Under the pieces are notes generated by a model. It saw nothing but the letters and a program-made list of their open reading frames with translations, ran no database searches and was not told the origin of the DNA. A stretch of 64,000 bases of DNA from Pseudomonas fluorescens (GTDB lineage Bacteria; Pseudomonadota; Gammaproteobacteria; Pseudomonadales; Pseudomonadaceae): positions 806,001-870,000 of the forward strand of contig NZ_CABVIY010000002.1 of the NCBI RefSeq assembly GCF_902498195.1, read 5' to 3'. Numbering within the stretch: the stretch's first letter is position 1; every line of letters starts with the position of its first letter. The translations under genes and the position numbers were made by a program. Positions 27,496 through 36,846 of this stretch are shown here, piece after piece.

Positions 27496-27583
27496 GTGGG
27501 GGCGGGCTTGCTCGCGAAAGCGGTGTATCAGTCAACACAGATGTTGAATGTGCTGACCGCTTCGCGGGCAAGCCCGTTCCCAC
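27496..27583. repeat. REP pair, GTGGG type, diverged
   Basis: GTGGGGGCGGGCTTGCTCGCGAA pairs with TTCGCGGGCAAGCCCGTTCCCAC. Three changes relative to the common copy mark an older element. Confidence 0.88.
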
Positions 27584-27668
27584 AGGGAATGCGTTCGACC
27601 GACCGGCATTGGGGCAAGCCTGGCGTGCGAAAAGTCGTTACTATAAGCGCCTCTTTGCCTGCCTTGCC

Positions 27669-28166
27669 ATGGACACCATGACCGAGAACGACTATCTGAT
27701 CGCTTGGGGCCTTTACGCCTTTGCCGCTTTGGGCTGCCTGTTGGTGTGGATGCGCCTGACCCGCTGGATGTGGCGCTGGCTGCGTGAACCGCTGCGAGTG
27801 CTGATGGCGGTGCTGTTGTTCAGCCCGACCATCATCGACCCGGTGAAGGAAAAGGTCGCGCCGGCCATCGCCATTACCGCCCTGGACCTGTTGTTCAAGG
27901 TCGGCAACAACGCGTGGCGGGCGATTTCGGACCTGTTCATGTACGGCATGATCGCGTTCGGCATCTACCTGGTGTTCGTCGCCATCCGCTTCCCCATCGA
28001 GCGCGCCTCCAGGGCCCGCAAGGAACAGGCCGCCGCCGCCAAGGCCGCGGCCCTCGCCGAGGAACCGGAGGAGGATCATCCTTTCGGCGGTGCCGGCGAC
28101 GATCGTTATGGTCGTCCACCCGTGCCGAGCAATCCCCAGCGTATGCGGGTCGAACCGCGTTTGTAA
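27669..28166 (+). CDS. inner-membrane hypothetical protein with charged C-terminal tail
   Basis: The 165-residue protein has membrane helices at about 10-28, 40-55 and 90-112, then an Ala/Arg/Lys/Glu-rich cytoplasmic tail (about 115-165). No family name recalled. ATG 27669 and 27678 are both possible; neither has a strong ribosome site. It probably forms a transcript with the amidotransferase gene 32 bases downstream. Confidence 0.75.
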   Translation: MDTMTENDYLIAWGLYAFAALGCLLVWMRLTRWMWRWLREPLRVLMAVLLFSPTIIDPVKEKVAPAIAITALDLLFKVGNNAWRAISDLFMYGMIAFGIYLVFVAIRFPIERASRARKEQAAAAKAAALAEEPEEDHPFGGAGDDRYGRPPVPSNPQRMRVEPRL

Positions 28167-28198
28167 CTTTGCCCCTGGCTTGAAGCGAGAGTCCGCGC

Positions 28199-28975
28199 AT
28201 GTGTGAGTTATTGGGGATGAGCGCCAATGTCCCGACCGATATCGTGTTCAGCTTCACCGGGCTGATGCAGCGTGGTGGACGCACCGGTCCGCACCGTGAC
28301 GGCTGGGGTATCGCGTTCTATGAAGGGCGTGGATTGCGGCTGTTTCAGGACCCGGCGGCAAGCTGCGAGTCGGAAGTCGCGAACCTGGTGCAACGCTACC
28401 CGATCAAGAGCGAAGTGGTGATCGGGCACATCCGCCAGGCCAACGTCGGCAAGGTCTGCTTGTCCAACACCCATCCCTTCGTGCGTGAGTTGTGGGGCCG
28501 CAACTGGTGTTTCGCCCACAACGGCCAATTGGCGGATTTCCAGCCAGCCGCCAGTTTCTACCGTCCGGTGGGCGATACCGACAGCGAAGCGGCGTTCTGC
28601 GATTTGCTCAACCGCATACGTGCGGCGTTCCCCGAGCCGGTCGAAGTCGAGGAGCTGCTGCCGGACCTGGTGGCGGCTTGTGCCGAGTACCGCAGCAAAG
28701 GCGTGTTCAACTGCCTGCTCAGCGATGGCGACTGGCTGTTCTGCTATTGCTCGACCAAACTGGCGCAGATCACCCGCCGCGCCCCGTTCGGCCCGGCGCG
28801 CTTGAAAGACGTCGATGTGATCGTCGATTTCCAGGCCGAAACCACGCCCAACGACGTGGTCACGGTGATCGCCACCGAACCTTTGACTGAAAACGAAACC
28901 TGGACCCGCTACGAACCGGGCCAATGGAGCCTGTGGCGACGCGGTGAATGCGTCAGCCAGGGCAAGACCGAATAA
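28199..28975 (+). CDS. class II glutamine amidotransferase (YafJ family)
   Basis: The 258-residue protein starts M-C-E-L-L-G-M; Cys2 becomes the N-terminal nucleophile of the glutaminase. [11 protein letters not shown] (about 34-44) and [10 protein letters not shown] (76-85) are the family's glutamine-site segments. No acceptor domain is attached, as in E. coli YafJ, so the receiver of the ammonia is unknown. Confidence 0.92.
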   Translation: MCELLGMSANVPTDIVFSFTGLMQRGGRTGPHRDGWGIAFYEGRGLRLFQDPAASCESEVANLVQRYPIKSEVVIGHIRQANVGKVCLSNTHPFVRELWGRNWCFAHNGQLADFQPAASFYRPVGDTDSEAAFCDLLNRIRAAFPEPVEVEELLPDLVAACAEYRSKGVFNCLLSDGDWLFCYCSTKLAQITRRAPFGPARLKDVDVIVDFQAETTPNDVVTVIATEPLTENETWTRYEPGQWSLWRRGECVSQGKTE

Positions 28976-28988
28976 GGATCTGCTCCCC

Positions 28989-29531
28989 ATGTTGCTCAGT
29001 TATCTACGGCTGGTGTTGTTTGCGGCGGGCCTGTTGGTCGGTGTCCAGGTGCCGGGGTTCATCAACGATTACGCCAAGCGCGTCGAAGCGCACCTGATTG
29101 AAGCGCAAACCAGCCTGAGCGGGTTTCAAGGCACGGCCAACCAGTTCTTCAAGGGCGATGTGCAGGCACTGGTGGCCCATTATCGCGCCAGCGAAGACCC
29201 GATCTTTCGCAGCGATGCCGACAGTCTGAGCAACCTGCTGACCCGTCAACTGGCACTGGACAAGCAATTCCAGGCGATGCAGGGCCCCTGGTACATCCGC
29301 TTGCTGCAGGTGGTATTGGCCGCTGACCCGGACATTCGCAAGGAAACCTGGAATGGATACAGCTACCAGATTCTGCTGACGCCGGAGGCGATGATCTGGG
29401 GCATGAGCGGCGCATTGCTGCTGTCATTCGGGATTGAATGCCTGTTCCGCCTGATCGACTGGGTCGTGCTGGGCGGCAAACGCCTGCGCCAGAGCCGGCC
29501 GATCGAAGAGCGGGATTTGCGCGGGCTCTGA
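28989..29531 (+). CDS. DUF2937-like inner-membrane protein
   Basis: The 180-residue protein has a first helix at about 5-25 (V-L-F-A-A-G-L-L-V-G-V-Q-V-P-G-F), a long helical loop, and a second hydrophobic segment at about 133-158. This layout fits DUF2937, of unknown function. It starts 13 bases after the amidotransferase gene and is likely in the same transcript, which ends at the REP hairpin at 29532. Confidence 0.8.
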   Translation: MLLSYLRLVLFAAGLLVGVQVPGFINDYAKRVEAHLIEAQTSLSGFQGTANQFFKGDVQALVAHYRASEDPIFRSDADSLSNLLTRQLALDKQFQAMQGPWYIRLLQVVLAADPDIRKETWNGYSYQILLTPEAMIWGMSGALLLSFGIECLFRLIDWVVLGGKRLRQSRPIEERDLRGL

Positions 29532-29609
29532 AAAAGATCGCAGCCTGCGGCAGCTCCTACAGGGGAAACGCAATTCCGATGTAGGAGCTGCCGCAGGCTG
29601 CGATCTTTT
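29532..29609. repeat. REP palindrome, AAAGATCGCAGCC type
   Basis: AAAAAGATCGCAGCCTGCGG continues into CAGCTCCTACA and is paired with TGTAGGAGCTG, CCGCAGGCTGCGATCTTTT. It is a nearly perfect 32-bp hairpin between convergent genes, the same family as at 7548. Confidence 0.92.
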
Positions 29610-29615
29610 GATTTT

Positions 29616-30530
29616 TTACGAACTTAAAACAATGTACTGCTCACCCACCCTGCGCGCATACCCCTCCAACACCTGCTGGCACAACGCAACAATCTCCTCG
29701 ACCCACTCCACGCCCACCCGCCACGACACCACCACCTGCAAATCCGGCGGGCGTTGATCGATTGCCAGCAAGGTCAGTTCGCCACGTGCCAGCTCCTCGG
29801 CCACCAATACCGGTGGCAGTGCCCCGATGCCGAAACCGTCACGCAATAACCGGGTAATCGCCGACACTGAATTCACGCAGTTCAGCCTTGGCGCCATGAC
29901 GCCGTTGGCCTGCATCAGGGCGAGCACTTCCTGGTGCGGATGGGAGTTCTTCGAATAGGTAATGATTCGTTCGTTGGCCAGGTCGGCGATGCCTGAATAC
30001 TCACGGTTGTACAGCGAGTTACTGGCGACGATCCAGCCCATGGGATGACTGGCCAGCTCCAGGCTGCGCACGCTTTCCTGGCGCAGAAGGTCGGTTTGCA
30101 GGATCACATCGAGAAAGCCTTTTTGCAGCTGATCGCAGAGGTTGAGCGACGTATCGGCCACCAGCTCGATTTCCACCAACGGGTAGTGATCGGTCATCTG
30201 CGCCACCAACGGGCTGAGCCAGGTGTGGATGACCGTGTCCATCACGCCGATGCGCACGCGCCCGGCCTTGCTCGAACGGGTCTCGATCGACTGCTTGAGC
30301 GCCTGCATGGTGTCCATCATCTGCTCGGCGTAATCGAGCACTTTCAAGCCTTCGGGCGTCAGGCTCACGCCCCGGGAATCACGCAAAAACAGCTTCACCC
30401 CCAGCTCGCCTTCGAGCACGGCGATGCGGCTGGAAATCGACGCCTGGGTGGTGAAGAGCTTGTCGGCGGTCAGGCGGAAACTCTTGAGCCGGGCGACCCA
30501 GACAAAGGTTTCGAGAAACTTCAGGTTCAT
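29616..30530 (-). CDS. LysR-family regulator, divergent from the pxp transporter gene
   Basis: The 304-residue protein has an N-terminal HTH (M-N-L-K-F-L-E-T-F-V-W-V-A to about residue 60, with T-T-Q-A-S-I-S-S-R-I) and a LysR substrate domain (about 88-290). It is transcribed away from an MFS gene and pxpABC, 147 bases apart, and probably controls them. A 12-bp dyad CTTATGCCTAAG in the gap is a candidate operator. The ligand may be 5-oxoproline or the MFS substrate (inference). Confidence 0.9.
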   Translation of the reverse strand: MNLKFLETFVWVARLKSFRLTADKLFTTQASISSRIAVLEGELGVKLFLRDSRGVSLTPEGLKVLDYAEQMMDTMQALKQSIETRSSKAGRVRIGVMDTVIHTWLSPLVAQMTDHYPLVEIELVADTSLNLCDQLQKGFLDVILQTDLLRQESVRSLELASHPMGWIVASNSLYNREYSGIADLANERIITYSKNSHPHQEVLALMQANGVMAPRLNCVNSVSAITRLLRDGFGIGALPPVLVAEELARGELTLLAIDQRPPDLQVVVSWRVGVEWVEEIVALCQQVLEGYARRVGEQYIVLSS

Positions 30531-30544
30531 GGGGATAAAGATTT

Positions 30545-30556
30545 CTTATGCCTAAG
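30545..30556. promoter_or_regulatory. possible LysR operator dyad
   Basis: CTTATGCCTAAG is a perfect dyad (CTTA-TGCC-TAAG) 15 bases before the LysR start codon in the divergent LysR-MFS gap. Position suits autoregulation; the T-N11-A spacing is not exact. Confidence 0.35.
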
Positions 30557-30677
30557 GCGGGTTTTTATTAGTTGGACGCGGCAGGGCGGTGCGCCCAAGA
30601 ATCAAGCCATCCGGTTCCCACGATAGGCGTCGTCGGGGCTCAGAACAATACCAATAAAATCAGCGCGGAGAATTGCC

Positions 30678-31964
30678 ATGAGTGCGCCCGACACGACCGC
30701 CATTCCGAAAACCACGGCTCGCCCGGGTCCTTTCGACTGGTATCGCAACATCAATCAACAGGAACGCCGCACCTTCTGGAGCTGCAAGATCGGCTATGGC
30801 CTGGACGGCATGGACACCCAGATGCTCAGCTTCGTGGTGCCGACCCTGATTGCCATGTGGGGCATCACCACCGGCCAGGCCGGGCTGATTCACACCAGTA
30901 CACTGATCGCTTCGGCCATCGGTGGCTGGGTCGCGGGGATTCTCTCCGATCGCATTGGCCGCGTGCGCACGTTGCAGCTGACGGTGCTGTGGTTCGCCTT
31001 CTTCACTTTTCTCTGCGGTTTTGCCCAGAGCTACGAGCAGCTGCTGATCGCGCGCACGTTGATGGGCTTCGGTTTCGGTGGCGAGTGGACCGCCGGCGCG
31101 GTGCTGATCGGTGAAGTCATCCGCGCCCAGGACCGCGGCAAGGCGGTTGGCATGGTGCAGTCCGGCTGGGCGCTGGGCTGGGGCCTGACCGCCATTCTCT
31201 ATGCGTTGCTGTTTTCGGTGATGCCACCGGAAGACGCCTGGCGTGCACTGTTCATTCTCGGCATCGTCCCGGCGGTGTTCGTGATTTTCGTCCGTCGCCT
31301 GGTCAAGGACCCGGAAATCTACCGCGAAGCCAAAGCCAAGGAAGCCCCGAGCAACCCCTCGAAGTTCTACGAGATCTTCGCCCCCGGCATGCTCTTCACC
31401 ACCATTCGCGCTTCGTTGCTGACCACGGGTGCGCTGGGTGGCTACTACGCGATCACGTCGTGGCTGCCGACTTTCCTGAAGAACGAACGCGGTCTGAGCG
31501 TCCTCGGCACCGGTGGTTATCTGGCGATGGTGATCATCGGTTCCTACGTTGGTTACGTCATCAGCGCCTATTTGACCGACATCCTCGGGCGCAAAAAGAA
31601 CTTCATCCTGTTCGCCGTCGGCTCGTTCACCATCGTCCTGCTGTACACGCAACTGCCGGTCAGTAACGGCGTGATGCTGTGGCTGGGCTTCCCGCTGGGC
31701 TTCTTCGCCTCGGGGATTTTCAGCGGCATGGGCGCGTTCCTGACCGAGTTGTTCCCGACGCGGATTCGCGGCTCGGGCCAGGGTTTCTGCTACAACATCG
31801 GCCGGGCGCTGGCGGCATTGTTCCCGCTGCTGATCGGCCTGCTCAGCCAGACCGTGCCGCTGAGTGTCGGCATCGGTGCCTTTGCGGCGGTGTCCTACGG
31901 CGTGGTGATCCTCGCGGCCCTGAGCCTGCCGGAAACCCGTGGCAAGCAACTCGACGCCCAGTAA
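30678..31964 (+). CDS. MFS transporter, acid:proton symporter type
   Basis: The 428-residue protein has twelve predicted membrane helices. The signature G-Y-G-L-D-G-M-D-T-Q-M near helix 1, D-R-I-G-R-V-R in the 2-3 loop and G-F-G-F-G-G-E-W-T-A-G in helix 4 place it in the aromatic/carboxylic acid symporter branch. It is followed after 73 bases by pxpA, so it may import 5-oxoproline or a related acid, but the substrate is not proven. Confidence 0.9.
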   Translation: MSAPDTTAIPKTTARPGPFDWYRNINQQERRTFWSCKIGYGLDGMDTQMLSFVVPTLIAMWGITTGQAGLIHTSTLIASAIGGWVAGILSDRIGRVRTLQLTVLWFAFFTFLCGFAQSYEQLLIARTLMGFGFGGEWTAGAVLIGEVIRAQDRGKAVGMVQSGWALGWGLTAILYALLFSVMPPEDAWRALFILGIVPAVFVIFVRRLVKDPEIYREAKAKEAPSNPSKFYEIFAPGMLFTTIRASLLTTGALGGYYAITSWLPTFLKNERGLSVLGTGGYLAMVIIGSYVGYVISAYLTDILGRKKNFILFAVGSFTIVLLYTQLPVSNGVMLWLGFPLGFFASGIFSGMGAFLTELFPTRIRGSGQGFCYNIGRALAALFPLLIGLLSQTVPLSVGIGAFAAVSYGVVILAALSLPETRGKQLDAQ

Positions 31965-32037
31965 CTGATAATCTGCGGGCCTGTCTTACGGGTATGTCCG
32001 ACAGCTAAAAAGAATAAAGCCTACAGGAGTGTTCATC

Positions 32038-32790
32038 GTGAACCGCCTGCTATTGAACTGCGACATCGGCGAGAGTTTCGGCAACTGGACCATGGGTCTG
32101 GACGCGGAAGTCATGTCCTTCATTGATTGCGCCAATATCGCCTGCGGCTTCCATGCCGGCGACCCGAGCATCATGCGCAAAACCGTCAGCCTGGCCCTCA
32201 GCCACGGCGTGCAGATCGGCGCCCATCCGGCCTATCAGGACCTGGTGGGGTTCGGCCGCCGCTCCATGGCCTATGCCGCCCACGAACTGCAAGACATCCT
32301 GCATTACCAGATCGGTGCCCTCGACGGCATCTGCCGGGCCCAGGGCGGCCGGGTCAGTTACGTCAAGCCCCACGGCGCGATGTACAACGACATGATGGCC
32401 AACCCGGCGCAGTTGCGTGCGGTGTTGCAGGCCGTGGCCGCGTACGACCGTGACCTGCCATTGATGCTGATGGCCACTCGCGACAACAGTGCGGCGCAGC
32501 AGTTGGGCGATGAATATGGCGTGACCCTGTGGTTCGAAGCCTTCGCCGACCGCGCCTATGATCGCGCCGGAATGCTGGTTTCGCGAAGCCTGCCGGGAGC
32601 GGTGCACCACGACCCGGAGCACATTGTCGGGCAAGCACTGACGATCGCCCGTGGCGACGCCCTCACCGCCAGCGATGGCAGCGCCTTGCATTTGCAGGCC
32701 AACACCTTGTGCGTGCACGGCGACAACGCCAGTTCGGTCGCCGCCGTACGCCGCATCCGTGAAGCCTTGAATCAGCAGAGTGCATCATGA
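32038..32790 (+). CDS. pxpA: 5-oxoprolinase subunit A (LamB/YcsF family)
   Basis: PxpA is the subunit that, with PxpBC, cleaves 5-oxoproline to glutamate with ATP. The 250-residue protein begins with N-C-D-I-G-E-S-F-G and has [11 protein letters not shown] (about 36-46), V-K-P-H-G-A-M-Y-N (about 108-116) and [12 protein letters not shown] typical of YcsF. Start is GTG 32038, 8 bases after CAGGAG; a GTG at 32029 overlaps that ribosome site. Overlaps pxpB by 4 bases. Confidence 0.93.
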   Translation: MNRLLLNCDIGESFGNWTMGLDAEVMSFIDCANIACGFHAGDPSIMRKTVSLALSHGVQIGAHPAYQDLVGFGRRSMAYAAHELQDILHYQIGALDGICRAQGGRVSYVKPHGAMYNDMMANPAQLRAVLQAVAAYDRDLPLMLMATRDNSAAQQLGDEYGVTLWFEAFADRAYDRAGMLVSRSLPGAVHHDPEHIVGQALTIARGDALTASDGSALHLQANTLCVHGDNASSVAAVRRIREALNQQSAS

Positions 32791-33491
32791 AATTGCGCGT
32801 GGAAGTGGTCGCGCTCGATTGCCTGATGGTGCGCCTGTTCGATGAAATCGCCGAGGCCAACATGCCCTGGATGCTCGCGGCCAGCGAAAGCCTGCGGGCG
32901 GCGTTCGGCGCGCACCTGATCGATCTGGTGCCGTCCTACACGACCTTGATGGTGCATTACGACCTGACTGCGTTGAGCCCGGTCCAGGCCCGGGAGCTGA
33001 TCGCCGAAGCACTGATCGATCTGTCGCCCAATGCGCGGACTCGTGGCACCTGCCATGTGTTGCCGGTGTGGTACGACTTGAGCGTCGGCCCGGAGCTGAG
33101 CCTGTTGTCGCAGCGCAGCGGGCTGGCGGTGGAGGAGGTGATCCGCCGTCACAGCGAGCGTGAATATCAGGTGTTCGCCCTGGGCTTCGCACCGGGGTTC
33201 GCCTTCATGGGGCTGGTGGAAGAAGTGCTGGCCGCGCCGCGACTGAACACCCCCCGCAAGAAAGTCGCCGCCGGCAGTGTCGGCATCGCCGAACGGCAGA
33301 CGGCGGCCTATCCGGTGGTGTCCCCGGGCGGCTGGAACCTCATCGGCCGTACCCCGGCCAAATTGTTCGACCGCCACCGTGACGGCTACAGCCTGATGCA
33401 ACCGGGCGACACCGTGCGCTTCGAAGCCGTCGGCCATGCCGAGTTCATCAAGCTGGGTGGCGACGACACGCCACTGGAGGCGCAGGCATGA
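32787..33491 (+). CDS. pxpB: 5-oxoprolinase subunit B (KipI family)
   Basis: The 234-residue protein has the KipI/PxpB pattern: [33 protein letters not shown] and [17 protein letters not shown] overlaps the pxpA stop (ATGA) and its own stop overlaps pxpC, so the three are translationally coupled and probably made in fixed ratio. Confidence 0.93.
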   Translation: MKLRVEVVALDCLMVRLFDEIAEANMPWMLAASESLRAAFGAHLIDLVPSYTTLMVHYDLTALSPVQARELIAEALIDLSPNARTRGTCHVLPVWYDLSVGPELSLLSQRSGLAVEEVIRRHSEREYQVFALGFAPGFAFMGLVEEVLAAPRLNTPRKKVAAGSVGIAERQTAAYPVVSPGGWNLIGRTPAKLFDRHRDGYSLMQPGDTVRFEAVGHAEFIKLGGDDTPLEAQA

Positions 33492-34414
33492 GCCGTTTGA
33501 CGATTGAGGCAAGTACGCCGCTGTGCCTGTTGCAGGACGCCGGGCGTTTCGGCGTGCGCCATCTGGGCGTGACCCAGGGTGGCGGGCTGGATTGGCGTTC
33601 GATGTCCTGGGCCAACTGGCTGCTGGGCAACGGCCTGGACGCGGCGGTGATCGAAATCACCCTCGGCGGGTTCACTGCGGTGGCTGAAGAGGATTGCGTG
33701 CTGGCGCTCGCCGGCGCCGACCTGGGCGCGCAGGTGGATGGCGAGCCGCTGGCGCCGTGGCGCAGTTTCAGGCTGCACAAGGGACAGCGTCTGCAATTCA
33801 CGCAGCCGTTGCTCGGCGCCCGCGCCTATCTCGCCGCACCGGGGGGCTTTGACGCACCGAAGGTGTTGGGCAGCCGTGCGACGGTGGTCCGCGAAGAATT
33901 GGGCGGCCTGGATGGCATGGGGCGTGCGCTGAGCAACGGTGCGTGTTTGAGCTACTCGGGCAATTGCGTGATGTTGCTGCGCGAGTTGTCGGCAGACCAG
34001 CGGCCCAACCTGAAGCTCAATACGCCGCTGGACCTGGTACTGGGTGCGCAAATTGGCGAGTTCAGCGGCCAAAGCCTGTTTGATGCGTTCAACAGCGCTT
34101 GGAGCCTCGACAGCCGCGCTGACCGCATGGGCATTCGCCTGTTGGGTCCGGCGTTGCAATACCTGGGCAAGCCGATGATTTCCGAAGGCATTCCATTGGG
34201 CGCTGTGCAGGTGCCGCCGGACGGGCAGCCGATTGTGTTGCTCAATGATCGGCAGACCATTGGCGGATATCCGCGGTTGGGGGCGTTGACCCCGTTGGCG
34301 CTGGCCCGGTTGGCGCAATGCCTGCCGGGGACGCAGGTGCGGTTGCGGCCGGTGGTGCAGGACGTGGCGCATCGGGAGCAGGTCGAGTTCTTGCAGCAGT
34401 TTTCAGGCTGCTAA
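33488..34414 (+). CDS. pxpC: 5-oxoprolinase subunit C (KipA / biotin-dependent carboxyltransferase-like)
   Basis: The 308-residue protein shows Q-D-A-G-R-F-G-V-R-H-L-G (about 13-24), G-G-L-D-W-R-S, and the C-terminal S-E-G-I-P-L-G-A-V-Q-V-P-P-D-G-Q-P motif of the KipA family. PxpC pairs with PxpB. The gene ends just before a REP hairpin that probably stops the transcript. Confidence 0.93.
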   Translation: MSRLTIEASTPLCLLQDAGRFGVRHLGVTQGGGLDWRSMSWANWLLGNGLDAAVIEITLGGFTAVAEEDCVLALAGADLGAQVDGEPLAPWRSFRLHKGQRLQFTQPLLGARAYLAAPGGFDAPKVLGSRATVVREELGGLDGMGRALSNGACLSYSGNCVMLLRELSADQRPNLKLNTPLDLVLGAQIGEFSGQSLFDAFNSAWSLDSRADRMGIRLLGPALQYLGKPMISEGIPLGAVQVPPDGQPIVLLNDRQTIGGYPRLGALTPLALARLAQCLPGTQVRLRPVVQDVAHREQVEFLQQFSGC

Positions 34415-34428
34415 AAGCTTCGCGAGCA

Positions 34429-34493
34429 AGCCCGCTCCCACATTGGATCTGCGTCATACAGAGATCCAATGTGGGAGCGGGCTTGCTCGCGAA
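34429..34493. repeat. REP hairpin, GTGGGAGC type
   Basis: TTCGCGAGCAAGCCCGCTCC plus CACATTGGATCT is followed by the full inverse. Arms of about 28 bases flank a short loop, one of the longest perfect hairpins in the window. Confidence 0.92.
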
Positions 34494-34519
34494 GGCGGCA
34501 TCACCGACAACCATAATCT

Positions 34520-35698
34520 TTACTTGGAAAGAAACCGCATCCCTTCCTCCAACCCCCGCAACGTCAGCGGATACATCTGGTCCTCGATCAAATCCCGAAC
34601 GATATTGGTCGACGAGGTATAGCCCCAGGTGTCTTTCGGGTACGGGTTGATCCAGATGAGCTTCTTGTACTTCTCCTTGAAGCGCTGCATCCACACGTAA
34701 CCGGCTTCTTCGTTCCAGTGCTCGACACTGCCGCCAGCCTGGGTGATTTCGTAGGGCGCCATGGCGGCGTCACCGATGAAGATCACTTTGTAGTCGGCGC
34801 CGTACTTGTGCAGCAGGTCCATGGTGGAGGTGCGCTCGGAGGTACGACGCATGTTGTTCTTCCACACCGATTCATAAATGAAGTTGTGGAAGTAGAAATA
34901 CTCCAGGTGCTTGAACTCGGTCTTGCAGGCCGAGAACAGCTCCTCGCAGATCTTCACGTGGGCGTCCATCGAGCCGCCGATGTCGAACAGCAGCAGCAAC
35001 TTGACCGTGTTGCGTCGCTCGGGGCGCATCTGGATGTTCAGCAGCCCGGCATCCTTGGCGGTGTGATCGATGGTGCCGTCGATGTCCAGCTCTTCCGCCG
35101 CACCCTGGCGGGCGAACTTGCGCAGACGACGCAGGGCAACCTTGATGTTGCGCGTGCCCAGTTCCACCGAGTCATCGAGGTTCTTGTATTCGCGCTGGTC
35201 CCAGACCTTGACCGCCTTGCCCTGGCGCTTGCCGGCGTCGCCCACCCGAATGCCTTCCGGGTTGAAACCGCCGGAACCGAACGGGCTGGTGCCACCAGTG
35301 CCGATCCACTTGTTGCCGCCGGCATGGCGTTCCTTCTGTTCTTCCAGGCGTTTCTTGAATTCTTCGATCAGCTTGTCCAGGCCGCCGAGGGACTGGATCG
35401 CCGCACGCTCTTCATCGGTCAGGGAACGTTCGAATTCCTTGCGCAGCCAGTCCTCGGGAATCAACGCCTGCAAGTGGTCGTCGAGCTTCTCCAGGCCATT
35501 GAAATAGGCACCGAATGCCCGGTCGAACTTGTCGAAATGCTTTTCGTCTTTCACCAGAATCGCCCGGGACAAGTAGTAAAACTCATCCATGTCGGCGAAG
35601 GTCACGCGCTGTTTCAGCGCGTTAATCAGGTCCAGCAGTTCGCGCACCGAGACCGGAACCTTGGCGGCGCGCATTTCATTGAACAGATTGAGCAGCAT
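34520..35698 (-). CDS. von Willebrand factor A domain protein (CoxE-like)
   Basis: The 392-residue protein is the usual partner of a MoxR ATPase. An N-terminal helical part (1-200) is followed by a VWA domain (about 225-380). The metal site reads D-I-G-G-S where D-x-S-x-S is canonical, so the first serine is a glycine. MoxR-VWA pairs act as chaperones that insert cofactors or assemble complexes; the client here is unknown. It starts 18 bases after the MoxR stop. Confidence 0.9.
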   Translation of the reverse strand: MLLNLFNEMRAAKVPVSVRELLDLINALKQRVTFADMDEFYYLSRAILVKDEKHFDKFDRAFGAYFNGLEKLDDHLQALIPEDWLRKEFERSLTDEERAAIQSLGGLDKLIEEFKKRLEEQKERHAGGNKWIGTGGTSPFGSGGFNPEGIRVGDAGKRQGKAVKVWDQREYKNLDDSVELGTRNIKVALRRLRKFARQGAAEELDIDGTIDHTAKDAGLLNIQMRPERRNTVKLLLLFDIGGSMDAHVKICEELFSACKTEFKHLEYFYFHNFIYESVWKNNMRRTSERTSTMDLLHKYGADYKVIFIGDAAMAPYEITQAGGSVEHWNEEAGYVWMQRFKEKYKKLIWINPYPKDTWGYTSSTNIVRDLIEDQMYPLTLRGLEEGMRFLSK

Positions 35699-35716
35699 GG
35701 CTATCGCCTCAGGAGA

Positions 35717-36562
35717 TCAACGACTGCCGCGACGGCTCATGAACGCCAGGCGCTCAAGCAGTTGCACGTCCTGTTCGTTCTTCACCAAGGCCCCGGCCAG
35801 CGGCGGGATGGCCTTGGTCGGATCGCGTTCGCGCAGTACCGCTTCGCCAATGTTGTCGGCCATCAGCAGTTTCAGCCAGTCCACCAGTTCGGACGTCGAA
35901 GGTTTCTTCTTCAGGCCCGGCACCTTGCGCACATCGAAGAACACGTCCAGCGCTTCGCTGACCAGGTCTTTCTTGATGTCCGGGTAGTGCACGTCGACGA
36001 TTTTTTGCAGCGTGACGCGATCCGGGAAGGCGATGTAGTGGAAGAAGCAGCGGCGCAGGAAGGCGTCCGGCAGTTCTTTTTCATTGTTGGAGGTGATGAT
36101 GATGATCGGGCGCTTCTTGGCCTTGATCGTCTCGTCGATCTCGTAAACGTAGAACTCCATCTTGTCGAGTTCTTGCAGCAAGTCGTTGGGGAACTCGATG
36201 TCGGCCTTGTCGATTTCGTCGATCAGCAGGATCACCCGCTCTTCGGACTCGAAGGCTTCCCAGAGCTTGCCCTTCTTCAGGTAGTTGCGAACGTCGTGGA
36301 CCTTTTCGTTGCCCAGTTGCGAATCACGCAGGCGGCTGACCGCGTCGTACTCATAAAGGCCTTGATGAGCCTTGGTGGTGGACTTGATGTGCCAGGTAAT
36401 CAGTTTGGCGCCAAAGGATTCGGCCAGTTGCTCGGCGAGCATGGTCTTGCCGGTGCCCGGTTCGCCCTTGACCAGCAGCGGTCGCTCCAGGGTGATGGCG
36501 GCATTGACCGCCAGCTTCAGGTCATCGGTGGCGACGTAGGCCTGGGTGCCTTCGAACTTCAT
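35717..36562 (-). CDS. MoxR-family AAA+ ATPase
   Basis: The 281-residue protein has Walker A G33-E-P-G-T-G-K-T40, Walker B I-L-L-I-D-E-I-D-K-A-D near 100, and a sensor-1 segment I-I-I-T-S-N-N-E near 148-155. It works with the downstream VWA protein. ATG 36562 has GAGGA 7 bases before it. The gene's upstream DNA is shortened to about 110 bases by the left end of the integrative element, so its promoter may have been altered. Confidence 0.92.
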   Translation of the reverse strand: MKFEGTQAYVATDDLKLAVNAAITLERPLLVKGEPGTGKTMLAEQLAESFGAKLITWHIKSTTKAHQGLYEYDAVSRLRDSQLGNEKVHDVRNYLKKGKLWEAFESEERVILLIDEIDKADIEFPNDLLQELDKMEFYVYEIDETIKAKKRPIIIITSNNEKELPDAFLRRCFFHYIAFPDRVTLQKIVDVHYPDIKKDLVSEALDVFFDVRKVPGLKKKPSTSELVDWLKLLMADNIGEAVLRERDPTKAIPPLAGALVKNEQDVQLLERLAFMSRRGSR

Positions 36563-36670
36563 CTGCAAATCCTCGAACGGTAACGCCGACCTGAATGAGG
36601 CAGGGCGGGGCGCAATAAAGGGTCAGCCCCGACTATAACGCGGCGCCCGGTCGACTGTGAACGCAGACGG

Positions 36671-36686
36671 CTTATTCAGTCTCTGA
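36671..36686. other. candidate attL core
   Basis: CTTATTCAGTCTCTGA matches CTTGTTTAGTCTCTGA at 44471-44486 at 14 of 16 positions, the last nine identical. It lies 161 bases before the integrase start, the usual place for an att core. Confidence 0.6.
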
Positions 36687-36758
36687 CCGGTTGGTACACT
36701 GAGGAACTGTCGAGTCGGCTGGCGGCCTTGTACTATAAGGCGTGTAGCGATTCGGCAG

Positions 36759-36832
36759 TGTGACACGTGCCCCAGTATTCAGCTCTTGAATGGCGCTTAT
36801 GTCACCACCACGCGACCGTACCACGTGTCACA
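36759..36832. promoter_or_regulatory. candidate integrase arm sites
   Basis: TGTGACACGTG (36759-36769) and its exact inverse CACGTGTCACA (36822-36832) lie between the attL core and the integrase gene. A third near-copy, TGTGACACGCG, is at 44394 inside the right end. Such repeats on both sides of the core fit arm-type sites bound by the integrase N-terminal domain, and could also repress int. Confidence 0.55.
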
Positions 36833-36846
36833 TTGGAGAATCCTGT

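Noticed and set aside
34718..36583. 621-codon open frame on the plus strand
   Set aside because: It is antisense to both the VWA and MoxR genes, which have clear motifs. Long antisense frames are common in GC-rich DNA with this codon use.
36776..36794. alternative left att core (GTATTCAGCTCTTGAATGG)
   Set aside because: It matches the right end at fewer bases than the core at 36671, although TGAATGG is shared; kept only as a second choice.
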